From Pelecanus crispus (lineage: Eukaryota > Chordata > Aves > Pelecaniformes > Pelecanidae): a stretch of 64,000 nucleotides of DNA. Below, piece after piece: positions 1-9,858 of this stretch. Every line of letters starts with the position of its first letter. The stretch's first letter is position 1. The stretch lies in contig NC_134643.1 in the NCBI RefSeq assembly GCF_030463565.1, positions 215,998,583-216,062,582 of the forward strand. Reading direction: 5' to 3'. The notes beneath the pieces are model-generated. The model saw nothing but the letters and a program-made list of their open reading frames with translations. It was not told where the DNA came from and made no database searches. The translations under genes were made by a program, and so were the position numbers.

Positions 1-2791
1 TTCTTTCTGGCCATGGGTACATAAAAGAAGGGGGACTCATGGATTTGACTGACATCCTTGATAATTGTTTTCAACCAGATCTCACCAATGTAGATACATA
101 TTAAAAACCAACCAAACAAAACCCCCTAGTCCCTACTGGTAAACACACCTCCATGTCTGCATTGTCCCCATTGCCAAGCTCCAGTGCTGCTGAGGTGCTG
201 GCAGTGTGTGCAGGAGCAGGCATCAGACCCCAGCTTTCTTTTGTCATGAACTCATGGCTTCTAGATACCACTGGCAGGTTCTCGCAGTTTGCATCAGTTT
301 TCTTTTAGGCACTGGAAACAACAGCAGCTGCTACATGCTGAGCATTGCTGATATAATCATCAGACTTGCTAGCATTTTGGTAAACATTGCTCTTGATGGA
401 AACAAGCAAACGCACAAACAGAAACCTGGGCAGTGGTTTGCAGACACAGCTGGTCCTTTTCAGCAGAGAGCACAGAGGAAGGCAGGCCATGCAGTGCAGT
501 GGACTGTATACTAAAAGGGGGTTTGGGAAGTTCTTGGTGGGGAATGGACTACAGACTCTATGGGCCCGAGGGTGGGCCATCAAGCACCCCTTTGGCTGGA
601 GCCCCCACATCACTGATGGACACCTTCATGTCTCAGCCTGAAATGTGTCATGGACACCAAAGGAGAACTGAGGGCCAACAGAGTCTGTGTTTAAAAGAAG
701 GCATCAGCAGAGAAAGTAGAGGGTTGGACACAAGAACAAGTGAGGCCCAAGGGAAAAGAAGGAAAGTGTAGAGAAATGTAGATAGGGATCCAGGCAGCCA
801 TATCACTTTCTGCCCCCTTAGTCATACACCCTGCCTCTTTCCAGCCCTTTTATGTCATTTGGCTCTTCAAAATGAAGAGCTTTAGCTAAGGGTTTAGGAA
901 AATCATGGTGAATCCATCAGGCCAGGCCAGGTTTTCCCTCTACCTTTTTCATACCTTTTGATATCAAAAGAAAACCCTTACCAGAGGACAGGAGTCTTAG
1001 GTTAAGATGACATGCAAAGGGACTCCTGCTGGAAAATAACAGTTGATAGGGAACTGACACTCTAATGAGTCTGTGAGCTGCTGACAACAGCATTACTCAG
1101 GCACTTCTATAAACCATGTACTATCCACGGCAGACATACTATTAGCAGATAAAATCCACACTTGCCTGATGAACTGGGTTAGAAATCTAATCCAGAAAGA
1201 CAGGCTTCTAAGACTTTGCATTAAACGTTAACTGCAATTGTCCACTGCTCAAGCCCACATGGAAAAAGAAAAGCAGGACAATTCAAGATTTAGGATTTAT
1301 TTCTTGCACGTGGAGACTGTAGTTTTCCGTCTCTGAATGTAGTGCTTTCAGAGGTCTGCTCACAAAGGCATATTGGGATGCCTGACTCAGAGCAATTCAC
1401 AGAAGCCCTGCATAAGTAGTGAAGTGCCACAGCCTTTATCGGAAAAAAATTACGATGAGCATGAAGTTTCTACTCTGAGGGACCTACAGGGCCTATCTTT
1501 TGGCCCAAGTGGAGCAGTTCAGCTGTTCTTTCCTGTTTAGGATTCCCTTAACAGGGGGTCTTGTGGTTGGGAGCTCAGCTGTGCAGTTGGCAGGCTGTTA
1601 TTTCTTAGTTCTTCATGCATATGACATGCCCTGAGGCTGGAGCAAAGATATGCAGGCCTTACACAGGCAAGGGAGTACCTAGCATTTATCTCTTCACCTT
1701 GGGAGAGCTTCTTCTGATAATTATTACCACTAGGTGCCTGTGATCCTTCCATGTCCTGCTGAGGACCTCTCAGCCTGTGCATACTTGGTGGTCCTCCATG
1801 CCTACATTTGTATCTTGCTTTTGTAGTGGGTCTTGGGAATGCATTTGACTAACATACAAAACCACCTTTACTGTGACATGAATCAGGATTTGGCTGTTCA
1901 TCGTATGAAAATCACATCCATTACATAGAATTCAAGCTGGCAAGACAGACCTAAAAAGAACCTCATGATGCTGAATAATGCATTTTCTTGCCCCAGATCA
2001 GACTCACCATTATGACATTATCTGCCACGTGTTTGCTCAGACTGCTCTTGTAAAGATTGCAGTGATGGAGATCCACTGCTTCATTCTTCTTCCTCTGCTG
2101 AATGTTTCCTTAATATCTAACTCAAAATCTTTTGCAAACTCTAAATCCATGGGTTGTGCTCGGAACATAAGCTTTCTATCTTTCTTTGAGCACATGTTGG
2201 TGGAAAATAGGTACATTATTACGAAGCAAAAGAAAAATATACAAATTAAAATACAAAGCCTGAAGGACAGAGCACCAGGTACGGTAGGAGCCTCCAGGCA
2301 GTGTGTCAAAAGTAATTTCAGGTGGAGGGAGTGAACTTCTCATTGTTTCAGGTTCCCCCAAGAAAAAGGAAAGACAAATGGCATTTACAGTAAGAATAGG
2401 AGTTTCATACAGGAGTAAACAAAATGCATGTTTTTTCTTGGAGAAATCATTTCATCCGGGCACAGTCTCTAAACTGTTATTCTGGGAGATTCTTTGCTTG
2501 TCTGTTATAACCAGCATTCATCTACATATATCTGTGTCTTCTTGTCTGCTGCAAGTATTCCTGGGGTTATGCACTTGAATGTAGGGTTGTATCGTGGAAT
2601 GTAGGGTTATATATTGAACTAAGTGCCACACTGTTATGAAGGCTTCTGGAGAGAGATTTCTCCATTCACAAGTGTCCTTGCAGTATATTTATTTTGCTTT
2701 TCACCATGTTCTTTAATAGACCTTTAGCAATTGTAACTGCCAATGCAGATTTACCATTTGACTGGCCATGCTCTGGTGATGACTAAGTGGT
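1..2791. other. Intergenic DNA, nothing recognised
   Basis: No gene, RNA or repeat family is recognised here. Open frames are short and lack coding character. A minus-strand frame at 2037-2309 contains a hydrophobic stretch, but it arises from a T-rich segment and is not accepted as a gene. Confidence 0.5.
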
Positions 2792-3196
2792 TGTCGTGGT
2801 TTAACCCCAGCCAGCAACTAAACACCACGCAGCCACTTGCTCACTCCCCCTGCCCCAGTGGGATGGGGGAGAGAATCGGGAGAGTGAGTGAGAAAACTCC
2901 TGGGTTGAGATAAGAACAGTTTAATAATTGAAATAAAGTAAAATAGTAGTAGTAAAATAACAATGTAATAATAATAGTAATGATAATATCCAAAGGAAGT
3001 GATTCACAGTGCAGTTGCTCACCACCTGCTGACTGATACCCAGGCAGTTCCCAAGCAGTAATCGCTGCCTTACAGCCAGCTCCCCCCCCGTTTATGTACT
3101 GAGCATGATGTCATATGGTATGGAATAGCCCTTTGGTCAGTTTGGATCAACTGGTCAGCCAGTTCGATCAGCTGGTTTCCAACCGAAACCAGGACG
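2792..3196 (-). repeat. Solo LTR, internally deleted, same family as the tandem provirus
   Basis: The segment starts TGTCGTGGTTTAACCCC and closely follows the LTRs at 4881, 8852 and 12823, including the TAATAATAGTAATGATAATA tract and the CAGTTTGGATCAACT block. It then jumps to the terminal GAAACCAGGAC, lacking roughly 170 bp that the intact LTRs carry. The equivalents of the CRE, TATA box and central palindrome are mutated, so it is older than the provirus LTRs. The promoter direction by homology is minus. No clean 5-bp target duplication is visible. A 12-bp repeat GGTGATGACTAA lies just outside both ends (2775-2786 and 3198-3209), but it is offset by a few bases from each terminus. Confidence 0.85.
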
Positions 3197-4875
3197 AGGT
3201 GATGACTAATCACTAATCACCACTAATGATCACTAATGGTGATGTCTATTTCCAAGAAAAATGCACAAAGTCATTACAAGCAAGCTGACATCCTTGCTCT
3301 GAAAATGGCACAGCCGGAGACACTGCTTGCTGAAACACTTTGCTGCTTTCCCTGCAATGGTCACTTAGATAACTTCCAGTAATTTCTCATTCCCAGGAGG
3401 ATGAATATCAGTGTACAAACAGGAGTTACAGTTTGCACAGTTTACTGTGAAAATAAGGTCTAGTTTTCTTTTTAGACCTGCTAGCAGTGGCATTTCCTTG
3501 GCAGGGATATATTTACTATGGAGGCTAATTGTGATCTGTACCACAAGAATATTTTTTTTTTCAGATAGGCTTATGTTTGGTGCTTTTAACAGGTCGAGAT
3601 CTGCTGACTGTTCACATTTCTAAGGGCAGAGCCCCTGTCCATATCACAATGGCATCTCCTCAGATGCACCATATGTCTTTGGTCAATGTGTCACCACTTC
3701 TCTGCTATGTGAGATGCCTACATGTGAGGAGATAATGGTGTGAATGCTGCCTCCTCAGCTAGCAGTGGTTTCTTGGGGTCTTCAAGAGTCCTGCAAGTCA
3801 TTTTGTGAATACCTGCATTTACTGCATTTGATACAGGGACCCTCTGTCTTGCTTTTACCTGGAAAGGGGGTCAGATCATAGATCCCAGGAGAGATCAGCA
3901 GTGTTTCAATGGTGAAATCTAGCAATGCTTCTTGGCTCAGGAGCTGGATGCCCATCTCCTGACTTAACATTGAAACAAAGTTCAGGTATGCACAGGCAAC
4001 CTCCCTCACTGGGTCTGCTTTGAAAAAAACTCATCTGTGTGAGCAAAAGGAGAGACTTAATGCACCCCAGATGATTGGGGTACCAGCAAAATGCTCTGGA
4101 AATTTTTCATCTCCAGGTTAGTTGTGCCGACATATTGAATATATGTGTGATACGGAGGTCAACCACAGAATTATCTTAATTTATTCCATTTTGGATTTAC
4201 TTCCCAGGCACTTTCCAGCAGACACAGAGGGCCTTGGTGATGAACTGCTATTGCTTTCTTCAAGGCAGTAGTCTGGAAATGTCATCTACTCAAAACACAG
4301 ACGCTACAACTTTTACTGCTGGGTTTTCTGCAGCACAGCAGTTTGCTTTGGTTTGGATCCCAGACAGTGTTTTTGACTGCTTCCATCTTTTTCTTGTTGT
4401 CAGTGTGTGGCGAGGTAGCTGCTTGCTTTATCTAGAAGAGATTGCCAATATTTGTCTGTAACATCCTGTACTAAGAATATTTTTTTTTTTTTTTCTACTG
4501 GAGTTGTCCAGAGTCAGTGGAGGGTATTCAGCAGTAAGTTCTCTGTAGTGCTTTGCTTAAATTGCTACCTTAATGTTTTCCAGGTCATGGGTTCTGTTTC
4601 TTTAGTAAAAATGACTGCTTCCTGCGTTTGTTTGGTTACTCTGTGAAGCACTGAATCATTCATATCTTTTCAGATGTAATATGATTAGACAATATCTTTC
4701 AAACAAGTCTTGGCAATCTCTTAGCAGTTTAGTTGTGGAGGAGCCAAAATTCTCTATGTGCTTTGACATTTTTGTTTTTCCACCTGTCTTGTAGATAGAT
4801 ATCTGTTCCAGTTTAGGCATTGGGGTCAGGTGCTCTGTAGCTGAAAGGCAACACATCCCTGTTAGCCTCTGCAGA
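3197..4875. other. Intergenic DNA, nothing recognised
   Basis: A short ACTAATCACTAATCACC-type simple repeat lies at 3204-3240, directly after the solo LTR, and a poly-T run lies near 4482. No coding region or repeat family is recognised in the rest. Confidence 0.5.
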
Positions 4876-4880
4876 AGTTC
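4876..4880. repeat. Target-site duplication AGTTC, left copy
   Basis: AGTTC immediately precedes the TGTC terminus of the left LTR and is repeated at 13394-13398, just after the ACA terminus of the right LTR. A 5-bp duplication flanking the whole tandem array shows that it occupies a single integration site. Confidence 0.9.
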
Positions 4881-5011
4881 TGTCATGGTTTAGCCCCAGC
4901 CAGCAACTAAGCACCACGCAGCCGCTCGCTCACTCCCCCTACCCCGATGGGATGGGGGAGAGAATTGGAGGAGTAAGAGTGAGAAACACTCCTGGGCTGA
5001 GATAAGAACAG

Positions 5012-5017
5012 TTTAAT
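5012..5017 (-). promoter_or_regulatory. Candidate LTR poly(A) signal ATTAAA
   Basis: TTTAAT on the plus strand reads ATTAAA in the element's sense, about 175 nt downstream of the TATA box. It is the best polyadenylation hexamer visible in the R/U5 part of the LTR. The equivalents are at 8983-8988 and 12954-12959. Confidence 0.45.
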
Positions 5018-5148
5018 AATTGAAATAAAGTAAAATAGTAATGCTAATAGTAACAGTATAATAATGATAATAATAATAATGATACACGAAGCAAGTGATG
5101 CACAATGCAATTGCTCACCACCCGCCGACCGATACCCAGACAGTTCCC

Positions 5149-5166
5149 GAGCAGCGATCGCTGCTC
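5149..5166. promoter_or_regulatory. 18-bp perfect palindrome near LTR transcription start
   Basis: GAGCAGCGATCGCTGCTC equals its own reverse complement. In the element's sense it begins 27 nt after the first base of the TATA box, so it should lie at or very near the 5' end of the RNA. It is repeated at 9120-9137 and 13091-13108. It could form a short hairpin or an RNA dimer contact. Function is inferred only. Confidence 0.7.
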
Positions 5167-5186
5167 CCCGGCCAACCCCCCCCAGT

Positions 5187-5208
5187 TTATATACTGAGCA
5201 TGACGTCA
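5187..5208 (-). promoter_or_regulatory. LTR 1 core promoter: CRE and TATA box
   Basis: In the element's sense TGACGTCA (5201-5208), a perfect CREB/ATF site, is followed by TATATAA (5187-5193). The spacing is typical of a compact retroviral U3 promoter. Confidence 0.8.
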
Positions 5209-5451
5209 TATGGCATGGAATAGCCCTTTGGTCAGTTTGGATCAACTATTCTGGCTGTGCCCCCTCCCAGTTTCTTGTGCGCCTGGCAGAGCATGGGAAG
5301 CTGAAAAAGTCCTTGACTAGCATAAGCAGTACTCAGCAACAACTAAAAACATCAGCCTGTTATCAACATTCTTCTCCTACTAAATCCAAAACACAGCACT
5401 ATGCCTGCTGTTAGGAAGAAAATTAACTCTATCCCAGCCGAAACCAGGACA

Positions 5452-5887
5452 GTATCCACCCCTTATTCTATACCATCTACGTCATGCACAGGCCCTCCCC
5501 TTTCCCTATCTTGATATACACACAGATATCATTCCCTTCGTCTATGGCCCATCCCTCTAAAATGTCCATTGAGTTCATTTAGCCCATGACTTTGGGTTCC
5601 ATCTGTCATCACAGTCTTTCAGAGCAGGAGAGGTGGTGTGCAGTGTTGGACTGTTGCATGCTGAAGTCAGTTCTCATTCCAACATGGTTTCATCAAAGTT
5701 CATTTTCCTTAGGCTGGGCAATTCTTACTGCAATACCATTGATGTGGCATATAGCAATCATAATATATAGTATTATATACTTAATATTAACCTACTATAT
5801 TATTATATTAACATGCAGTTAAGAGATAACATATAGTTAAGAGATAACATACAGTATTATAAAGCAATTAATATTATACAATTCAGT
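5452..5887 (-). other. Unit 1 segment between integrase and 3' LTR; purine tract, no env
   Basis: After the integrase frame ends there are about 430 bp with no env-like frame. The segment is AT-rich and has a tandem of GTTAAGAGATAACATA-like units near 5817-5851. A purine-rich stretch on the minus strand (AATAAGGGGTGG, about 5456-5467) next to the LTR is the likely polypurine primer for plus-strand DNA synthesis. The second unit is the same at 9423-9858. Confidence 0.7.
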
Positions 5888-6397
5888 TCATTGGCTATTT
5901 TCACCCAAAATCAAATTCCCTTGAGGTACACATTGGGCTTCCCCATCCTTTCGCATCACCCACCAAGTGCACCCAGGTCCTTGAGCAAAAGCAATCCCAC
6001 GAATGGGTTTGCCTTTGCCAGAGGGGGAAGTAACCCAGACTGTCTTCCCCAGCATATTTTTCATGTGCACTACAGGAACTTTATCTCCTTCTACAGTACG
6101 TAAAAGTTTTGATTGGGCAGGGCCAGCTCGATTGGCAGATCCCCTGGTGTTGACTAACCAGGTGGCTTTTGCTAAATGCGTATCCCAATGTTTAAACGTC
6201 CCACCACCCATTGCTCTCAGGGTAGTCTTTAACAATCCATTGTATCGCTCAATTTTCCCGGAGGCTGGTGCATGGTAAGGGATGTGATACACCCACTCAA
6301 TGCCGTGCTCTTTGGCCCAGGTGTCTATGAGGTTGTTTCGGAAATGAGTCCCGTTGTCTGACTCAATTCTTTCTGGGGTGCCATGTCGCCACAGGAC
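5888..6397 (-). pseudogene. Integrase C-terminal part (unit 1), cut off by a stop codon
   Basis: This frame continues in register directly after the in-frame TAA at 6398-6400. It holds the second part of the integrase catalytic core, with the SDNGTH and KIERYNG motifs that supply the second Asp and the Glu of the DDE triad. A C-terminal region with many basic and aromatic residues follows. The first listed start is a GTG and there is no upstream ATG, so it would not be made as a separate protein without readthrough. It belongs to the pol gene of the ERV whose upstream part is at 6398-8740. An identical copy lies at 9859-10368. Confidence 0.88.
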
Positions 6398-8740
6398 TTA
6401 CTTTTCAAGGCCCAGGATGGTGTTCCGGGCGGTGGCATGGGGCACGGGATATGTTTCCAGCCACCCAGTGGTTGCTTCCACCATGGTGAGCACATAGCGC
6501 TTGCCCTGGCGGGTCTGTGGGAGCGTGATGTAATCAATCTGCCAGGCCTCCCCATATTTATATTTTAGCCATCGTTCACTATACCCAAGGGGCTTGAACT
6601 GCTTGGCTTGCTTGATTGCAGCGCATGTTTCACACTCATGAATAACCTGTGCAATACTGTCCATAGTTAAGTCCACCCCTCGATCACGAGCCCATTTATA
6701 CGTTGCATCCCTTCCTTGATGGCCTGAGGCATCATGGGCCCACCGAGCTATAAATAATTCACCCTTATGTTGCCAGTCCAAATCCACCTGAGCCACTTCA
6801 ATCTTAGCAGCCTGATCTACTTGCTGGTTGTTTTGATGTTCTTCAGTGGCCCGACTCTTAGGTACATGAGCATCTACATGACGAACTTTTACAACCAGGT
6901 TCTCTACCCGGGCAGCAATATCTTGCCACAAAGCGGCAGCCCAGATTGGTTTGCCTCTGCGCTGCCAGTTGCTCTGCTTCCATTGCTGCAGCAGGTAAAA
7001 CCACAGGGTGCCCCGTGGTGTGTATCCTCTATATCCTCTCTCTTGAGCATAGGGACATTGACTCCTAATGGCTGAGACACTGGTCCGTGCAGGTGGGGAG
7101 TAGGACAGATCCTCTCTGAGTTGTTGGAACTCTTGGCATATTTTTTCAGACAGTTTTTCCACAGCCGAGACACAGGCCCGTAGGGAGGAAGAGAGCTTTT
7201 CTTCGTAGTCCCGGAGTTGTCTAGCCACTTCATCCACCGTTGGTGCCTCGTCGTCTTTCCAGGCTAGTATTGCCAACGAGTTGGAATACGATGCTGGTGC
7301 GCTCCGTACCACCTTCTGCCACATGGATTGTGTGCACCTGACTTCATCTGGGTCTTTGGTTAACCGCTCATCATTCAGGTCACTGTAAATCACCTCCAGC
7401 ACGCCTAATTCCCTCAGGTACTGGACACCTTTCTCTACGGTGGTCCATTTGCTTGGGCGGTATAAAACATCCTCCTTGAAGGGATACCTTTCCTTCACGC
7501 TTGACAGAAGTCGCCTCCAGAGGCTGAGCGGTTTTGCCCCTTTTCCAATTGCTTTGTCAATGCCTCCTTCCCTGGAAAGGGATCCCAGCTGCTTGGCTTC
7601 CCTACCCTCTAAATCCAGGCTACTGGCCCCGTTATCCCAGCATCGGAGCAGCCAGGTGATGATGTGCTCGCCTGGATGACGACCGAAATCTTTTCGCATA
7701 TCTCGCAGCTCACTCAGGGATAGGGATCGGGTGGTCACCATCTCATTTATGGGTTCTTCCTCCTCTGGTTCTCGTGATGGCCCTGGTTCATCTTCATCCC
7801 TTACTAAACGAACTGATTTCCTCGTGTATTTTTTCTTCTGTATAGGGGCAACTGATACCGGCGCAGGTTGGTTCTCTGGTTTAGCCACAGTGTCTGTCAC
7901 TGGGGTTTGAGTAGCCGCAGTGCTCATGGCTGTGGCTGGAGTAGCCACAGTGCCTGGGGCAGGGGTTTGAGTAGCTGCAAGGCCTGTAGTGGGGGTTGGA
8001 GTAGCCGCAGGGCCTGTAGTGGGGGTTTGAGTAGCCACAGTGCTTGTTGTTTTGTCATCAGATCCAGAGACCTTCTCTTTCTTTTGAGGGTACTGATTAG
8101 CGTTGACCACGGCTCGATAGGCATGGGCCAGTCCCCAGCATGTTGCAATGATTTGTGTCTCTCTGGAGCTACCAGGGTGACAACATACTTCTTCCAAATA
8201 CTTTACTAATTCTTCAGGATTCTGCACTTGTTCAGGGGTGAAGTTCCAAAACACTGGAGGTCCCCACTGCCCTAGGTACTTGCGCATACGATCCCACACA
8301 CCCTGCCACTCATAACTATCCAGCCTTGGGGTAGATCTCTGGATGGTATTTTTAAACTGCTTACTGACCTTTATCAAAATGGAAACAACATTCCCAAGAA
8401 TTATCAATAGAAGTATCTTAACTGCCCAGGGGTGTTCAAGATACAGGAAAGTTGTTGTAATGAAGGAGGAAACATCATAGAAGAAAGCAGCAAAGGTGCC
8501 ATTCTGTATTTCCTCCACAACAAGCCTCTCAGAGTAAGAAGTATAATTGCTAACTCTCTCTATGAGGTAGTACCCGAAGTACAGTAGTGACTTCTGTATG
8601 AAACCCAAATACCAAAGAATGCTCAAGGTCAGGGCTTTGATAAGGAGCCTCCCAAGCAAAAGATCATGAATCACTGCAGAGCATAGCACACTACACAAAC
8701 TGACATCAAGCTTTAACGCGTGCTGCAAAAAAAAGAACAT
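6398..8740 (-). CDS. Defective gag-pol fusion (unit 1): membrane-type N terminus, gag-like, RNase H end, integrase
   Basis: From the first in-frame ATG (8738-8740, with A at -3) the frame is 780 codons. An upstream TTG is open, but an in-frame stop lies just before it. Residues about 1-130 contain several hydrophobic segments. About 140-225 are globular. About 238-290 are Thr/Pro-rich repeats of an ATQTPTTG-like unit. About 335-500 look gag-capsid-like (HPGEHIITWLLRCWDNGA). From about residue 578 it becomes the C-terminal end of RNase H (VRHVDAHVPKS), then an integrase zinc site (H669, H674, C703, C706) and the first catalytic Asp in WQIDYI (D736). Protease and reverse transcriptase are missing, yet the frame is kept across the junction near residue 575-580. 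It ends at a TAA inside the integrase core. The protein cannot replicate on its own. Any expression is unknown. Confidence 0.85.
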   Translation of the reverse strand: MFFFLQHALKLDVSLCSVLCSAVIHDLLLGRLLIKALTLSILWYLGFIQKSLLYFGYYLIERVSNYTSYSERLVVEEIQNGTFAAFFYDVSSFITTTFLYLEHPWAVKILLLIILGNVVSILIKVSKQFKNTIQRSTPRLDSYEWQGVWDRMRKYLGQWGPPVFWNFTPEQVQNPEELVKYLEEVCCHPGSSRETQIIATCWGLAHAYRAVVNANQYPQKKEKVSGSDDKTTSTVATQTPTTGPAATPTPTTGLAATQTPAPGTVATPATAMSTAATQTPVTDTVAKPENQPAPVSVAPIQKKKYTRKSVRLVRDEDEPGPSREPEEEEPINEMVTTRSLSLSELRDMRKDFGRHPGEHIITWLLRCWDNGASSLDLEGREAKQLGSLSREGGIDKAIGKGAKPLSLWRRLLSSVKERYPFKEDVLYRPSKWTTVEKGVQYLRELGVLEVIYSDLNDERLTKDPDEVRCTQSMWQKVVRSAPASYSNSLAILAWKDDEAPTVDEVARQLRDYEEKLSSSLRACVSAVEKLSEKICQEFQQLREDLSYSPPARTSVSAIRSQCPYAQERGYRGYTPRGTLWFYLLQQWKQSNWQRRGKPIWAAALWQDIAARVENLVVKVRHVDAHVPKSRATEEHQNNQQVDQAAKIEVAQVDLDWQHKGELFIARWAHDASGHQGRDATYKWARDRGVDLTMDSIAQVIHECETCAAIKQAKQFKPLGYSERWLKYKYGEAWQIDYITLPQTRQGKRYVLTMVEATTGWLETYPVPHATARNTILGLEK

Positions 8741-8825
8741 GGTGCAGATCAGAAGAACTAATATCGTGACCGGCAACTGTTAACAGACTCCTTAATACAC
8801 TCTGATTAATCTGTTGTTATCTCGT

Positions 8826-8843
8826 GCCCCACGTTGGGCGCCA
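8826..8843 (-). promoter_or_regulatory. Primer binding site, tRNA-Lys type (unit 1)
   Basis: In the element's sense the 18 nt TGGCGCCCAACGTGGGGC matches the 3' end of the tRNA-Lys(1,2) type used by several betaretroviruses. It lies 8 nt beyond the end of LTR 2 (8852), as expected for minus-strand DNA priming. The copy for unit 2 is at 12797-12814. Confidence 0.88.
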
Positions 8844-8851
8844 AAAAGGAC

Positions 8852-9422
8852 TGTCGTGGTTTAGCCCCAGCCAGCAACTAAGCACCACGCAGCCGCTCGC
8901 TCACTCCCCCTACCCCGATGGGATGGGGGAGAGAATTGGAGGAGTAAGAGTGAGAAACACTCCTGGGCTGAGATAAGAACAGTTTAATAATTGAAATAAA
9001 GTAAAATAGTAATGCTAATAGTAACAGTATAATAATGATAATAATAATAATGATACACGAAGCAAGTGATGCACAATGCAATTGCTCACCACCCGCCGAC
9101 CGATACCCAGACAGTTCCCGAGCAGCGATCGCTGCTCCCCGGCCAACCCCCCCCAGTTTATATACTGAGCATGACGTCATATGGCATGGAATAGCCCTTT
9201 GGTCAGTTTGGATCAACTATTCTGGCTGTGCCCCCTCCCAGTTTCTTGTGCGCCTGGCAGAGCATGGGAAGCTGAAAAAGTCCTTGACTAGCATAAGCAG
9301 TACTCAGCAACAACTAAAAACATCAGCCTGTTATCAACATTCTTCTCCTACTAAATCCAAAACACAGCACTATGCCTGCTGTTAGGAAGAAAATTAACTC
9401 TATCCCAGCCGAAACCAGGACA
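8852..9422 (-). repeat. LTR 2 (middle, shared LTR)
   Basis: 571 bp. It serves as the 3' LTR of the right unit and the 5' LTR of the left unit. It appears identical to LTR 3 and differs visibly from LTR 1 only at the fifth base. No target-site repeat separates it from either internal region, which rules out two independent insertions side by side. Confidence 0.95.
9158..9179 (-). promoter_or_regulatory. LTR 2 core promoter: CRE and TATA box
   Basis: TGACGTCA at 9172-9179 and TATATAA at 9158-9164 in the element's sense, with the 18-bp palindrome at 9120-9137. This copy sits directly upstream of the left internal unit. Confidence 0.8.
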
Positions 9423-9858
9423 GTATCCACCCCTTATTCTATACCATCTACGTCATGCACAGGCCCTCCCCTTTCCCTATCTTGATATACACACAGATAT
9501 CATTCCCTTCGTCTATGGCCCATCCCTCTAAAATGTCCATTGAGTTCATTTAGCCCATGACTTTGGGTTCCATCTGTCATCACAGTCTTTCAGAGCAGGA
9601 GAGGTGGTGTGCAGTGTTGGACTGTTGCATGCTGAAGTCAGTTCTCATTCCAACATGGTTTCATCAAAGTTCATTTTCCTTAGGCTGGGCAATTCTTACT
9701 GCAATACCATTGATGTGGCATATAGCAATCATAATATATAGTATTATATACTTAATATTAACCTACTATATTATTATATTAACATGCAGTTAAGAGATAA
9801 CATATAGTTAAGAGATAACATACAGTATTATAAAGCAATTAATATTATACAATTCAGT
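9423..9858 (-). other. Unit 2 segment between integrase and LTR 2; purine tract, no env
   Basis: Same content as 5452-5887: no env-like frame, AT-rich sequence with a short tandem repeat, and a purine-rich tract next to LTR 2. Confidence 0.7.

Larger units (their letters stand above)
4881..5451 (-). repeat. LTR 1 (3' LTR of the array)
   Basis: 571 bp, with ends TGTC...GACA. On the transcribed strand it begins TGTCCTGGTTTCGGCTGGG. It differs visibly from the other two LTRs at 4885, where TGTCA replaces TGTCG, a change of CpG-decay type. Otherwise it reads the same as LTR 2 and LTR 3. It carries the CRE, TATA box, palindrome and an ATTAAA hexamer (minus strand, 5012-5017). Confidence 0.95.

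Noticed and set aside
2037..2309. 90-codon minus-strand frame with a hydrophobic segment and a charged tail
   Set aside because: The hydrophobic part comes from a T-rich stretch, overlapping frames on the other strand are just as long, and no family or splice context supports it.
4907..5245. 112-codon frame in each provirus LTR (also 8878-9216 and 12849-13187)
   Set aside because: It crosses the LTR R/U5 region, contains an isoleucine run from a TAA/TAT microsatellite, and has no similarity to a superantigen or other LTR-coded protein that I can recognise.
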